Of a DNA stretch of 64,000 bases, positions 26,970 through 34,119 are shown piece by piece (position 1 is the stretch's first letter; each line of letters starts with the position of its first letter). Position numbers and translations under genes: made by a program. The notes under the pieces were generated by a model. That model did no database searches and was not told the origin of the DNA. It saw only the letters and a program-made list of their open reading frames with translations. Source of the stretch: Phycisphaerales bacterium (GTDB lineage: Bacteria; Planctomycetota; Phycisphaerae; Sedimentisphaerales; Anaerobacaceae); assembly GCA_020352215.1 (NCBI GenBank), contig CP070675.1, positions 5,114,966-5,178,965 on the forward strand. Direction: 5' to 3'.

Positions 26970-28265
26970 ATGAGAGAGAAATCAAGAAGCGGAACGTCGC
27001 GAAGGGATTTTATGAAGGCCTCGGGTGCGCTGGGTGCGGCCGCACTGCTATCGAGGACGGGGCGGCTGTTTGCGGCGGGGTCCGACAGGATTCGCGTGGG
27101 GTTGATCGGCTGCGGTGGCCGGGGAACGCATGATACGACAAAGTGCCTTAGCTCGGCCGACAATGTGGAGCTTGTGGCGATGGGCGACCTTTTCAAAGAC
27201 CGCGTCGATCGTTGCCGCAAGACTCTCACAAGGAATCTCCGCGACAAGGTCAAGGTGACCGACGGCACCTGCTTTGTGGGTTGGGACGCGTACAAGAAGG
27301 TGGTTGCGTTAGATAACGTGGATCTGGTCATACTGACTGAGCCGCCACACTTTCGGCCCGGGCATCTCAAGGCTGCCATAGAGGCGGGCAAGCACGTGTT
27401 TATGGAAAAGCCGGTTGCCGTGGACCCGGTTGGCGTGCGCTCGGTCATCGAGTCGTCGCAGTTAGCGGACAACAAGAAGCTGACGATACTTGCCGGTACG
27501 CAGATGCGCCGAATCTCGCACTTGGTGGAGGCAATCAAAAGCATTCACGATGGGGCTATCGGAAAGCTGGTGGGTGGCCAGTGCGTTAGAATCGGCGGCG
27601 GGATGCTGGATTGGGGACAGAAGCAACGACAGCCCGGCATCTCCGATATGGAGTGGCAGCTTCGCAGGTGGCTGTTTATGACGTGGCTTTCCGGAGACTT
27701 CATCACTGAAATGCACGTCCACAACCTGGATATAGTCAATTGGGTATTTGATGCACATCCTGTCCAGTGTATAGGCATGGGTGGTCGCCAGGTGCGAACG
27801 GCTCCGGAGTATGGCAACGCCTATGACCATTTCGCGGTCGAGTACGAGTATCCGAACGGGGTGCGGGTCGAGTATATGGGTTCGCAGATTGATGGTGCCA
27901 GCACGCGGACCGATCAGCGGCTGGTTGGGACGAAGGGTCGGGCGTATTTGGACTTTGGCCGGGGCCTCGTTGAAAACGGACGCGGCAAAGTCGAATATGC
28001 GTGGGATCAATTCGATCCCTGCCTCCGGCAGCATGCCGATCAGATCGCTGCCATTCGCCAGGGTAAGCGCCTCAATGAAGGCAGGCGCATCGCTGAGAGT
28101 ACGATGACCTCCATCATGGGACGGATGAGCGCGTATACCGGCAGGGCGCTGAAATGGGACTGGGCGATGAATGCCTCTAAGCTGGATTTGAGTCCGCCGA
28201 AGTACGAGTTTGGTGATCTGCCAATGAGGCCCGTAGCAATGCCCGGAAAGACGAAGCTGGTCTGA
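26970..28265 (+). CDS. Tat-exported Gfo/Idh/MocA family oxidoreductase (copy 2)
   Basis: 431 residues from ATG 26970 with GAAAGGG 6 nt upstream. It is a tandem duplicate of the preceding gene: same Tat signal type (SRRDFMKASGALGAAALLS), IRVGLIGCGGRGTHDT, the EKPVAVDP motif and a nearly identical C-terminus (PPKYEFGDLPMRPVAMPGKT). Differences cluster around residues 200-230 (GGGMLDWGQKQRQPGISDME instead of the copy-1 loop) and 310-340, the likely substrate pocket, suggesting that the copies act on different sugars or anomers. Only 40 bp separates the genes, so they form an operon. Confidence 0.9.
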   Translation: MREKSRSGTSRRDFMKASGALGAAALLSRTGRLFAAGSDRIRVGLIGCGGRGTHDTTKCLSSADNVELVAMGDLFKDRVDRCRKTLTRNLRDKVKVTDGTCFVGWDAYKKVVALDNVDLVILTEPPHFRPGHLKAAIEAGKHVFMEKPVAVDPVGVRSVIESSQLADNKKLTILAGTQMRRISHLVEAIKSIHDGAIGKLVGGQCVRIGGGMLDWGQKQRQPGISDMEWQLRRWLFMTWLSGDFITEMHVHNLDIVNWVFDAHPVQCIGMGGRQVRTAPEYGNAYDHFAVEYEYPNGVRVEYMGSQIDGASTRTDQRLVGTKGRAYLDFGRGLVENGRGKVEYAWDQFDPCLRQHADQIAAIRQGKRLNEGRRIAESTMTSIMGRMSAYTGRALKWDWAMNASKLDLSPPKYEFGDLPMRPVAMPGKTKLV

Positions 28266-28346
28266 GACGAAAGAACAATCATATACGTTGTTGAGCAACG
28301 TTACCTCCACGGGAACGTGCACTTAGCCCACTTCAGAGTCTTTGGG

Positions 28347-28445
28347 ATGGTTGGCGTGTGCATTCTGTTGCTGCTTTCTCTGCTGACTTGCCGGAGACGT
28401 CGGGAGCCGCCAAAACCGGGCTCGCGACGGGAACAACACATGTAA
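28347..28445 (+). CDS. Possible 32-residue hydrophobic peptide
   Basis: ATG 28347 to TAA 28445. The peptide starts MVGVCILLLLSLLTC and ends in a basic tail RRRREPPKPGSRREQH, the composition of a small membrane protein. There is no good ribosome binding site (CTTTGGG). It lies in the 340-bp gap before the DUF1080 gene, which otherwise holds only a promoter. Low confidence. Confidence 0.25.
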   Translation: MVGVCILLLLSLLTCRRRREPPKPGSRREQHM

Positions 28446-28522
28446 TACCCTCAGGCGTTTTTTTGAGCACTCTGCCTATGGACCTACGAGATTATCCCCT
28501 GCCGTCTGCGCCGAGGTTCTGA

Positions 28523-28551
28523 TGGACTGTGCCGAGGCATTCGTGTAGAAT
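28523..28551 (+). promoter_or_regulatory. Candidate extended -10 promoter of the DUF1080 gene
   Basis: TGGACT (28523-28528), 17-nt spacer ending in TG, TAGAAT (28546-28551), 53 bp before the ATG. Confidence 0.45.
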
Positions 28552-28604
28552 TGCATCGTCATAAAGTGCGGCCTGGAACGATTGTCGGAAAGGAAGGTGC
28601 AGCT

Positions 28605-29873
28605 ATGAGATGTTTTTCGGCTAAGCGAGCCGGCTTGGTGTCGGTAGTGTTGCTTGTCTGCTGGTGTGGCAACGCGAACGCGGAACTGCAATTAGGCAGT
28701 GGCGTCGAGTGGCAGAAGCTGTTCGATGGCAGGACTCTCGACGGATGGGAGGTGAAGGGTGGTCGCGCCAAGTACCATGTCGAGGATGGCGCGATCGTCG
28801 GTACTACCGTGGCCGGCAGCCCAAATACTTTCCTGTGTACGAAGAAGCAGTATGGAGACTTCATCCTTGAGTTTGAGGTCAAAGACGACCCCGTGCTCAA
28901 TTCGGGAGTGCAAATTCGCAGCCATGCCTATGAGAAAGATACGGAACTGGTTGTATTGAGACGCGGAACGAAGCGGAATGTGGTGCGAAAAGCGGGACAT
29001 GTCTACGGGTACCAGGTCGAGATTTCGAGTGAGCGATCGGGGAGCTCCGGCGGGATTTGGGATGAGGCCCGAAAGGCCATGTGGCTGTACAATGTCTCAG
29101 AGGACACGGACGCCCGCAAGGCCTTCAAGGACAATAAGTGGAACAAGTTCCGCATCGTATGTTTCGGCGACTGGATTAGGACGTGGATCAACGAGGTGCC
29201 TTGTACCGATCTGCGGGACCCGACCGACCAGATTGGCTTCATCGGCCTGCAGGTGCACAGCTTTCGCGGCGACAAACCGGCCCAGGTGCGATGGCGCAAC
29301 ATTCGCATAAAGGACCTGGGCAAGCACGTGTGGAGACCTCTGTTCGACGGAGAGTCGCTCGATGGGTGGCACACCATCCCCGGCGGTAAGTGGGAAGTCG
29401 AAAACGGAATCATAAATGGCTCGAACGTCAGCAGTGATGCGCGACATGGTCTTCTGGTAAGTGACAAACGGTACAAGGACTTCACCGTTAAGCTCGACTT
29501 CAAGGCACTGAAAGGCAACAGCGGCCTCTATTTCCGTGTCGACGAGGTGGCAGGCCCCGTTGGTGTTCATGGTTTTCAGGCCGAGATAGACGAAAGCAAG
29601 GATGTGGGGGGGCTGTACGAGACCGGCGGTAGGGGCTGGGTAGTTCAGCCGAACCCTGAGGATGTCAAGACGTGGTTCGGACCGCAAAAGTGGAATCAGA
29701 TGGTTGTTTCGGCCCACGGGCGCAGGATCGTCGTGCACGTGAACGGGCGAAAGTCGGCAGAGTTGAAGAACGACCAGGGTCGCCTTGTTGGCCACCTGGC
29801 GCTGCAGTTGCACGGGAGCCAGGATGTCGGCGTGATGTTCAAGGATATTGCAATACTGGCGCCTATGAGGTAG
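28605..29873 (+). CDS. Secreted protein with two DUF1080 (3-keto-disaccharide hydrolase) domains
   Basis: 422 residues from ATG 28605 with GGAAGG 7 nt upstream. A signal peptide (GLVSVVLLVCWCGNANA) is followed by two concanavalin-like DUF1080 domains. Domain 1 (about 30-235) has EWQKLFDGRTLDGWEVKGG and GDFILEFEVKDDPVLNSGVQ; domain 2 (about 240-422) has PLFDGESLDGWHTIPGGKWE and KDFTVKLDFKALKGNSGLYF. DUF1080 members cleave 3-keto-glycosides, which Gfo/Idh/MocA enzymes generate, so this gene and the two upstream oxidoreductases form a plausible periplasmic 3-keto-sugar module. Confidence 0.9.
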   Translation: MRCFSAKRAGLVSVVLLVCWCGNANAELQLGSGVEWQKLFDGRTLDGWEVKGGRAKYHVEDGAIVGTTVAGSPNTFLCTKKQYGDFILEFEVKDDPVLNSGVQIRSHAYEKDTELVVLRRGTKRNVVRKAGHVYGYQVEISSERSGSSGGIWDEARKAMWLYNVSEDTDARKAFKDNKWNKFRIVCFGDWIRTWINEVPCTDLRDPTDQIGFIGLQVHSFRGDKPAQVRWRNIRIKDLGKHVWRPLFDGESLDGWHTIPGGKWEVENGIINGSNVSSDARHGLLVSDKRYKDFTVKLDFKALKGNSGLYFRVDEVAGPVGVHGFQAEIDESKDVGGLYETGGRGWVVQPNPEDVKTWFGPQKWNQMVVSAHGRRIVVHVNGRKSAELKNDQGRLVGHLALQLHGSQDVGVMFKDIAILAPMR

Positions 29874-29947
29874 GCGCGACGATGCCTTTCCATGGGGCGA
29901 TTGAACTGCGGGCCATCGTTGGCTCGCGGTGAGTGTGTGAGAAGCCT

Positions 29948-30802
29948 ATGGAAGTATTGGTTGCTGAGAGATGTGGATTCTGCCACGGCGTGAGTAATGC
30001 TATCAGCATTGCCGAGGAAGTCTTGGCCGACAAGGAGGCCGGAGGCCAGGTTTACTGCCTTGGGCCAATCATTCACAACAGAGATGAGGTAGATCGCCTG
30101 GCCAAGGCTGGGCTAAAGACGGTGGACAGTGTCGATGAGATTCGTTCCGGAACGGTTCTTATCCGTTCTCACGGCGCCGCTCCCAAACAGATTCAGAGTC
30201 TCAAGGAGAGAGGGCTCAACATCGTCGACGCCACCTGTGTATTGGTAAAGCGCGTGCAGCGAATAGCCAGGGAACTCGAGACAGACGGTTACAAGGTGGT
30301 GATCGTCGGCGAAGAGAGGCATCCTGAGGTCCAGGCGGTTGTGGGCTGTGCCAAAAACGTGGTTGTGATAGCGGATAAATCGGACTTGCACAAGCTGCCG
30401 CAGAATGCGAAGTTGGGTGTTGTATGTCAGACGACCCAGAGCCCGGAGCATTTCGGCGCGATGCTTGGTGCCATAGGGCAAGGAAGTTTCAGCGAAATGA
30501 AAGTAATCAATACGCTGTGCAAAGAGGCCATCAAGCGGCAGGAGTCGGCCATACGTCTGTGCCGTCGTGTGGATGCCATGTTTGTGCTCGGCGGTCTGGA
30601 AAGCGCCAACACACGCAGACTTGCGGAACTTTGCAGGAAGGTGAATAGTCAGACGTTTCACTTGCAGAACTGGAGCGAGTTGGATAGAAGTGTTATAGGC
30701 GGCAAGAGGGTCGCGGGCGTTACGGCGGGGGCCTCGACGCCAAAGTGGATCATCGACGAATTCGTGACGAATTTGAGGGCTGTTGAGGATGGTGGCTTCT
30801 GA
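29948..30802 (+). CDS. ispH: 4-hydroxy-3-methylbut-2-enyl diphosphate reductase
   Basis: 284 residues from ATG 29948 (GTG 29933 is an alternative). The three cluster-ligating cysteines are in RCGFCHGVSNAI, VDATCVLVKRVQ and INTLCKEAIKRQ. IRSHGAAPKQIQSLKERG, GEERHPEVQAVVG and TAGASTPKWIIDE are family signatures. IspH makes IPP and DMAPP in the last step of the MEP isoprenoid pathway with a 4Fe-4S cluster. It is followed by rpsA, the second half of a cmk-plsC-ispH-rpsA order that here is interrupted by the 20.6-29.9 kb block. Confidence 0.95.
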   Translation: MEVLVAERCGFCHGVSNAISIAEEVLADKEAGGQVYCLGPIIHNRDEVDRLAKAGLKTVDSVDEIRSGTVLIRSHGAAPKQIQSLKERGLNIVDATCVLVKRVQRIARELETDGYKVVIVGEERHPEVQAVVGCAKNVVVIADKSDLHKLPQNAKLGVVCQTTQSPEHFGAMLGAIGQGSFSEMKVINTLCKEAIKRQESAIRLCRRVDAMFVLGGLESANTRRLAELCRKVNSQTFHLQNWSELDRSVIGGKRVAGVTAGASTPKWIIDEFVTNLRAVEDGGF

Positions 30803-30913
30803 GCAGCCTCTGTCCGAAAAGAGACGGAGAGAGGATATAGGGCAATCCGGCAGCGGAGAGGCCGTCTGTGGTCACGTACGGCACCCATCATTGACAAAAA
30901 ATATACGAAACCC

Positions 30914-30942
30914 TTGAAAAAACTCGTCTTTTCTGTTAGTTA
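30914..30942 (+). promoter_or_regulatory. Candidate rpsA promoter
   Basis: TTGAAA (30914-30919), 17-nt spacer, TAGTTA (30937-30942). A second -35-like TTGACA lies at 30890-30895 without a matching -10 box. The promoter precedes the structured leader. Confidence 0.35.
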
Positions 30943-30977
30943 AAGGGTTTTCTGGAACTTTCGCAACGGTGTTATAG

Positions 30978-31075
30978 GCATTTGCTGCGTGAGCAAATGC
31001 TTCTTGATAATTTGGTAGAGTTCAGATTGTGCAGCGTTGCACAAGCGCGTATTGGCGTGAATGTGGGGCGCCAAT
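30978..31075 (+). promoter_or_regulatory. Three consecutive hairpins in the rpsA leader
   Basis: Hairpin 1: GCATTTGCT / AGCAAATGC (9 bp, 30978-31000). Hairpin 2: TTGTGCA / TGCACAA around GCGT (7 bp, 31027-31044). Hairpin 3: ATTGGCG / CGCCAAT (7 bp, 31051-31075). All perfect, all upstream of the rpsA ATG at 31114, which has only AGGG at 3 nt as a ribosome binding site. E. coli rpsA also starts from a three-hairpin region and is autoregulated by S1; the same logic is inferred here. Confidence 0.6.
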
Positions 31076-31113
31076 ATGTCTCAAATGCAGACTCCACAGT
31101 GGGATCAGGGTCC

Positions 31114-33228
31114 ATGGTAGATAGAAACATAATCAACAAATTAGGTTTGTCGGAAGAGAAGCTGGACGAGCAGGTCCAGGAGATGTTCGGGGATGGGGAG
31201 AGTGAGTATTTGGAGGAGGCGCTGCGGGCAAAGGTAGACTCTCGTCTGCCCGGGGCGGTTCTCAAGGGGACAATTGTCTCGCACATCGGCAACGATGTTA
31301 TTGTGGAAGTTGGCTTGAAAAGCGAAGGCGTTGTTGATGCGAGTGAGTTCAGTGATCCCGACGAGATAGTTCCCGGCAAGGTGATCGAAACTCTTCTCGA
31401 AGACACCGATTCTGAGAGCGGCCTTATTCTGCTGAGCAAGCGTAAGGCCGACACTATCCGAGGTTGGGAGACCATAATTAAGACGAAGAAAGAAGGCGAC
31501 GTTGCCACCGGCAAAGTCATACGGCGCATCAAAGGTGGTCTGCTTGTTGATATCGGCGTGCCTGTTTTTCTGCCCGCCTCACAGGTTGATATTAGAAAGC
31601 CGGGTGACATAAGTAGATTTATCGGCAAGGAGGTCGAATGCAAGATTCTCAAGATCGACGTTGAAGGCCGCAACATCGTCATTTCCAGGCGCAATCTCAT
31701 CGAAGAGCAACGCAGGAGCAGCAAGGAGAAGATCTTGGCGGAAATTGAGCCGGGTCAGCTCCGCAAGGGCGTTGTCAAGAACATCGCCGACTTTGGTGTG
31801 TTTGTTGACTTGGGAGGGCTGGATGGCCTGCTGCATATTTCTGACTTGAGTTGGGGCAGGATATCACATCCCTCGGAAGTTGTGGCACTCGACCAGGAAA
31901 TCGAGTGTTTCGTGGTATCCGTTGATAAGAAGAATGAGAAGATATCACTGGGGCTCAAGCAGAAGACTCCGAGCCCGTGGGAGAACGTCGAAGAGCGTCA
32001 TCCGGTCGGGTCAAAGGTGAGGGGCAAAGTCGTAAATGTGATGAACTACGGTGCTTTTGTCCGACTGGAAGATGGTATTGAAGGGTTGGTCCATATTAGC
32101 GAGATGAGCTGGACCAGGCGTTTGGCGCATCCGAGCGAGATGGTGAACCTCGGTGATGAAATAGAGGTGGTTGTGCTCAATGTCAACAGGGAAAGGCAGG
32201 AGATATCGCTGGGCCTCAAGCAAACCGAGACGAATCCATGGACGATTGCCGCCCAGAAATACCCGTCCGGGACGATTGTCTCGGCCAAGGTAAGGAGCAT
32301 GACCAATTTTGGCGCATTTGTGGAGATCGAGCCGGGTATTGATGGGATGATACACATATCCGACTTGAGCTGGACGAGAAAGTATGGCCATCCGAGTGAG
32401 GCCTTAGAGAAGGGCCAGGAGATCAAATGCGTTGTGCTGGAAGTCAACGAAGAGAAGCGACGCGTATCGCTGGGCATGAAGCAAATGACCGAGGACCCGT
32501 GGATTCGTGCTATTCCGGATAAGTATATTCCGGGGCACATCATCAAAGGCAAGGTTGCAAAGCTTACCAACTTTGGCGCTTTTGTCGAACTCGAGCCGGA
32601 CCTGGAGGGGCTGTTGCACATTTCTGAGCTCGCCGACCACAAAGTTGACAAGCCTCAGGACATTGTTCAGCCGGGCGACGAAATAGAGATCAAGATATTG
32701 AAGGTTGACGCCGAAGCACGCAAGATCGGGTTGAGTTTGCGACGAGTTCAGTGGGCTGCGGAGGACCAGACGGCTGAGACGCCCAAACGCAAGTCGCAAG
32801 TACCCGCCAGGGATACGGTGCTCGGAGCTCTGGCCGAGGAAGTCTCGGAGCCTGAAGACAGCACGGAGACGAGCGAGCCCACCGAGCCGACGATGCGGGA
32901 AGGTGAAACCCCTGAGGCAGACACACACGAAGTGGGAGAAGCTGATGTTATAGGGGACGCCGTTCAGCAGAAAGACGCCGATGTGGACACTACTGAAGAA
33001 TCTGGGCCGGCCGAAGCTGAGCAGCCTCAAGAGGGCGACGATGCCGGGCAGCCTCAAGAGAGTGACGCCGTCGAGCAGCCTCAAGAGAGTGACGCCGTCG
33101 AGCGGCCTCAAGAGAGTGACGCCGTCGAGCGGCCTCAAGAGAGTGACGCCGTCGAGCAGCCTCAAGAGAGTGACGCCGTCGAGCAGCCTCAAGAAGGCGA
33201 CGATGCCGGCGAGGAAGAGAAGACATAG
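31114..33228 (+). CDS. rpsA: 30S ribosomal protein S1 with acidic repeat tail
   Basis: 704 residues from ATG 31114, well above the 557 of E. coli S1. Six S1 RNA-binding domains are visible: two degenerate N-terminal ones (GTIVSHIGNDVIVEVGLKSE; GKVIRRIKGGLLVDIGVPVF) that bind the ribosome and four canonical ones (GVVKNIADFGVFVDLGGLDG; GKVVNVMNYGAFVRLEDGIE; AKVRSMTNFGAFVEIEPGID; GKVAKLTNFGAFVELEPDLE), each followed by a HISxLxW-type turn and a SLGLKQ-type strand. The last 135 residues are a low-complexity Glu/Asp/Pro/Gln tail including seven 9-residue repeats. S1 unwinds mRNA for initiation. The structured leader suggests autoregulation. Confidence 0.95.
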   Translation: MVDRNIINKLGLSEEKLDEQVQEMFGDGESEYLEEALRAKVDSRLPGAVLKGTIVSHIGNDVIVEVGLKSEGVVDASEFSDPDEIVPGKVIETLLEDTDSESGLILLSKRKADTIRGWETIIKTKKEGDVATGKVIRRIKGGLLVDIGVPVFLPASQVDIRKPGDISRFIGKEVECKILKIDVEGRNIVISRRNLIEEQRRSSKEKILAEIEPGQLRKGVVKNIADFGVFVDLGGLDGLLHISDLSWGRISHPSEVVALDQEIECFVVSVDKKNEKISLGLKQKTPSPWENVEERHPVGSKVRGKVVNVMNYGAFVRLEDGIEGLVHISEMSWTRRLAHPSEMVNLGDEIEVVVLNVNRERQEISLGLKQTETNPWTIAAQKYPSGTIVSAKVRSMTNFGAFVEIEPGIDGMIHISDLSWTRKYGHPSEALEKGQEIKCVVLEVNEEKRRVSLGMKQMTEDPWIRAIPDKYIPGHIIKGKVAKLTNFGAFVELEPDLEGLLHISELADHKVDKPQDIVQPGDEIEIKILKVDAEARKIGLSLRRVQWAAEDQTAETPKRKSQVPARDTVLGALAEEVSEPEDSTETSEPTEPTMREGETPEADTHEVGEADVIGDAVQQKDADVDTTEESGPAEAEQPQEGDDAGQPQESDAVEQPQESDAVERPQESDAVERPQESDAVEQPQESDAVEQPQEGDDAGEEEKT
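33022..33210 (+). repeat. Seven 27-bp tandem repeats in the rpsA 3' end
   Basis: Seven in-frame 27-bp units encode QPQESDAVE or variants (units 1 and 7 are QPQEGDDAG; units 4 and 5 begin with R). The middle five are nearly identical at DNA level, as expected for a variable-number repeat that changes by slippage without frameshift. Confidence 0.95.
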
Positions 33229-33573
33229 GAGTCGCAGGCAACGCAGGCACGATATCTTCGAACGTACAAGAGTTCCCTGCCGGTTACGTGAGGACGGCAC
33301 AGCCTTGTGTGCTCCGAGTCAGACTGTGGAGTTTGGCGGTTATATATCACTTTGTCTCCGGCGTTCTCCGGGGGCTAAGTCCGCAGGCCGTACTTTCTCG
33401 CACGAGGCTTGGATGGTCCAGCAAGGGCGGTCAGCCTTGGAGGCATCTTGCCGGCCCCGCTGAGATTTCGGGTCGAGTATGGGCTCTGTTTGCTCTTAAA
33501 GTCTTGTCAATACAGGAATTATGGGTTTCTGTGCGAATATAGCCAAGAATTTGGCAGTATTTTGGGAAAAAAC
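33229..33573. other. Intergenic region after rpsA
   Basis: About 345 bp without a supported gene; open frames here lack ribosome binding sites and known features. I found no clear rho-independent terminator for rpsA. Confidence 0.5.
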
Positions 33574-33603
33574 TTGACGAGAAGAGGGGAAATTTGGTAT
33601 AAA
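33574..33603 (+). promoter_or_regulatory. Promoter of the structured leader and giant surface protein
   Basis: TTGACG (33574-33579), 18-nt spacer, TATAAA (33598-33603). The -35 with flank TTGACGAGA and the -10 with flank TTGGTATAAA or TTGGGTATAAA recur at the second giant secreted protein gene (50827-50855). Transcription should start near 33610, giving a leader of about 510 nt. Confidence 0.65.
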
Positions 33604-33709
33604 TAGGGCGTGTGTGTTTCGCAGCGTGCGGCTGTGTATTACTCCGAACGCGCACTGCATTTGTACTAAATCTCGTAAAGCGAAGGACAGGGAACAGGAG
33701 GAGTGGTTG

Positions 33710-33781
33710 ATGTTCCGCGGATTTGTTCTTCGCCTTTCAGGCTGCGTTGCTCTATGGAAGAGGGCAAAGTCACGCCTTTGA
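33710..33781 (+). CDS. Candidate 23-residue leader peptide
   Basis: ATG 33710 preceded by AGGAGG at 8 nt, the strongest ribosome binding site in the region, and ending with TGA 33779-33781, exactly at the first base of structured repeat copy 1. The peptide begins MFRGFVLRLSGCVALWKR and ends AKSRL. Ribosome passage up to the stop could control folding of the RNA repeat. No homologue is known to me. Confidence 0.45.
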   Translation: MFRGFVLRLSGCVALWKRAKSRL

Positions 33782-34084
33782 GAAGCTATATCTGACAGGC
33801 ACAGGTTTGGTGAAGATTGGCTTTGTGCTTCGTTAACGATTGTTCGAGGCGGGTGTAGCTGGTTTGTGGAAGATATGCGCATCTGTCGAGAACGAAAGCT
33901 GTCTGGGCTCGTAGTCGCGACAGCTTGCTAACTACGCATGAGAAGTTATATCTGACAGGCACGGACTTGGTGAAGATTGGTTTTGTGCTTTGTTGAAGGC
34001 TGTTTGAGACAGGTATAGCTGCTTCGTAGAAGCGGTGAACGTCTGTCGAGAACGCAGACTGCTTCGGCTCGTAGCCGGGGCAGC
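33781..34084 (+). ncRNA. Two tandem structured RNA elements in a long 5' leader
   Basis: Copy 1 (33781-33924) and copy 2 (33943-34084) align over about 144 nt without large gaps, both starting AGAAG[C/T]TATATCTGACAGGCAC. Helices supported in both: AGGCAC with GTGCTT; a short stem that is TTGT/GCGG (G-U rich) in copy 1 and CTGT/ACAG in copy 2, a covarying change; and a terminal hairpin with CGT loop after the constant CTGTCGAGAACG (copy 1: AAGCTGTC/GACAGCTT outer and GGCT/AGTC inner; copy 2: CTGC/GCAG outer and CGGCT/AGCCG inner). It lies between promoter 33574 and the surface-protein ATG at 34120. I do not recognise a known riboswitch class. Cis-regulatory RNA is the best reading; a processed small RNA is possible. 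Confidence 0.6.
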
Positions 34085-34119
34085 AAATTCTTATGCTGTA
34101 AACGAAGAGGAGAAGTATT

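Noticed and set aside
26114..27544. 476-codon open frame on the minus strand across the two oxidoreductase genes
   Set aside because: It lies antisense to two well-supported genes, spans their junction and repeats because the genes are duplicated; the translation shows no fold or signal features.
33022..33210. Short tandem repeats resembling a CRISPR array
   Set aside because: Units are contiguous 27-bp codon repeats in frame inside rpsA, without spacers.
33288..33882. Several frames of 65-128 codons in the gap before the structured leader
   Set aside because: They conflict with the promoter at 33574 and with the repeat structure, and none has a ribosome binding site; only the 23-codon ORF at 33710 has one.
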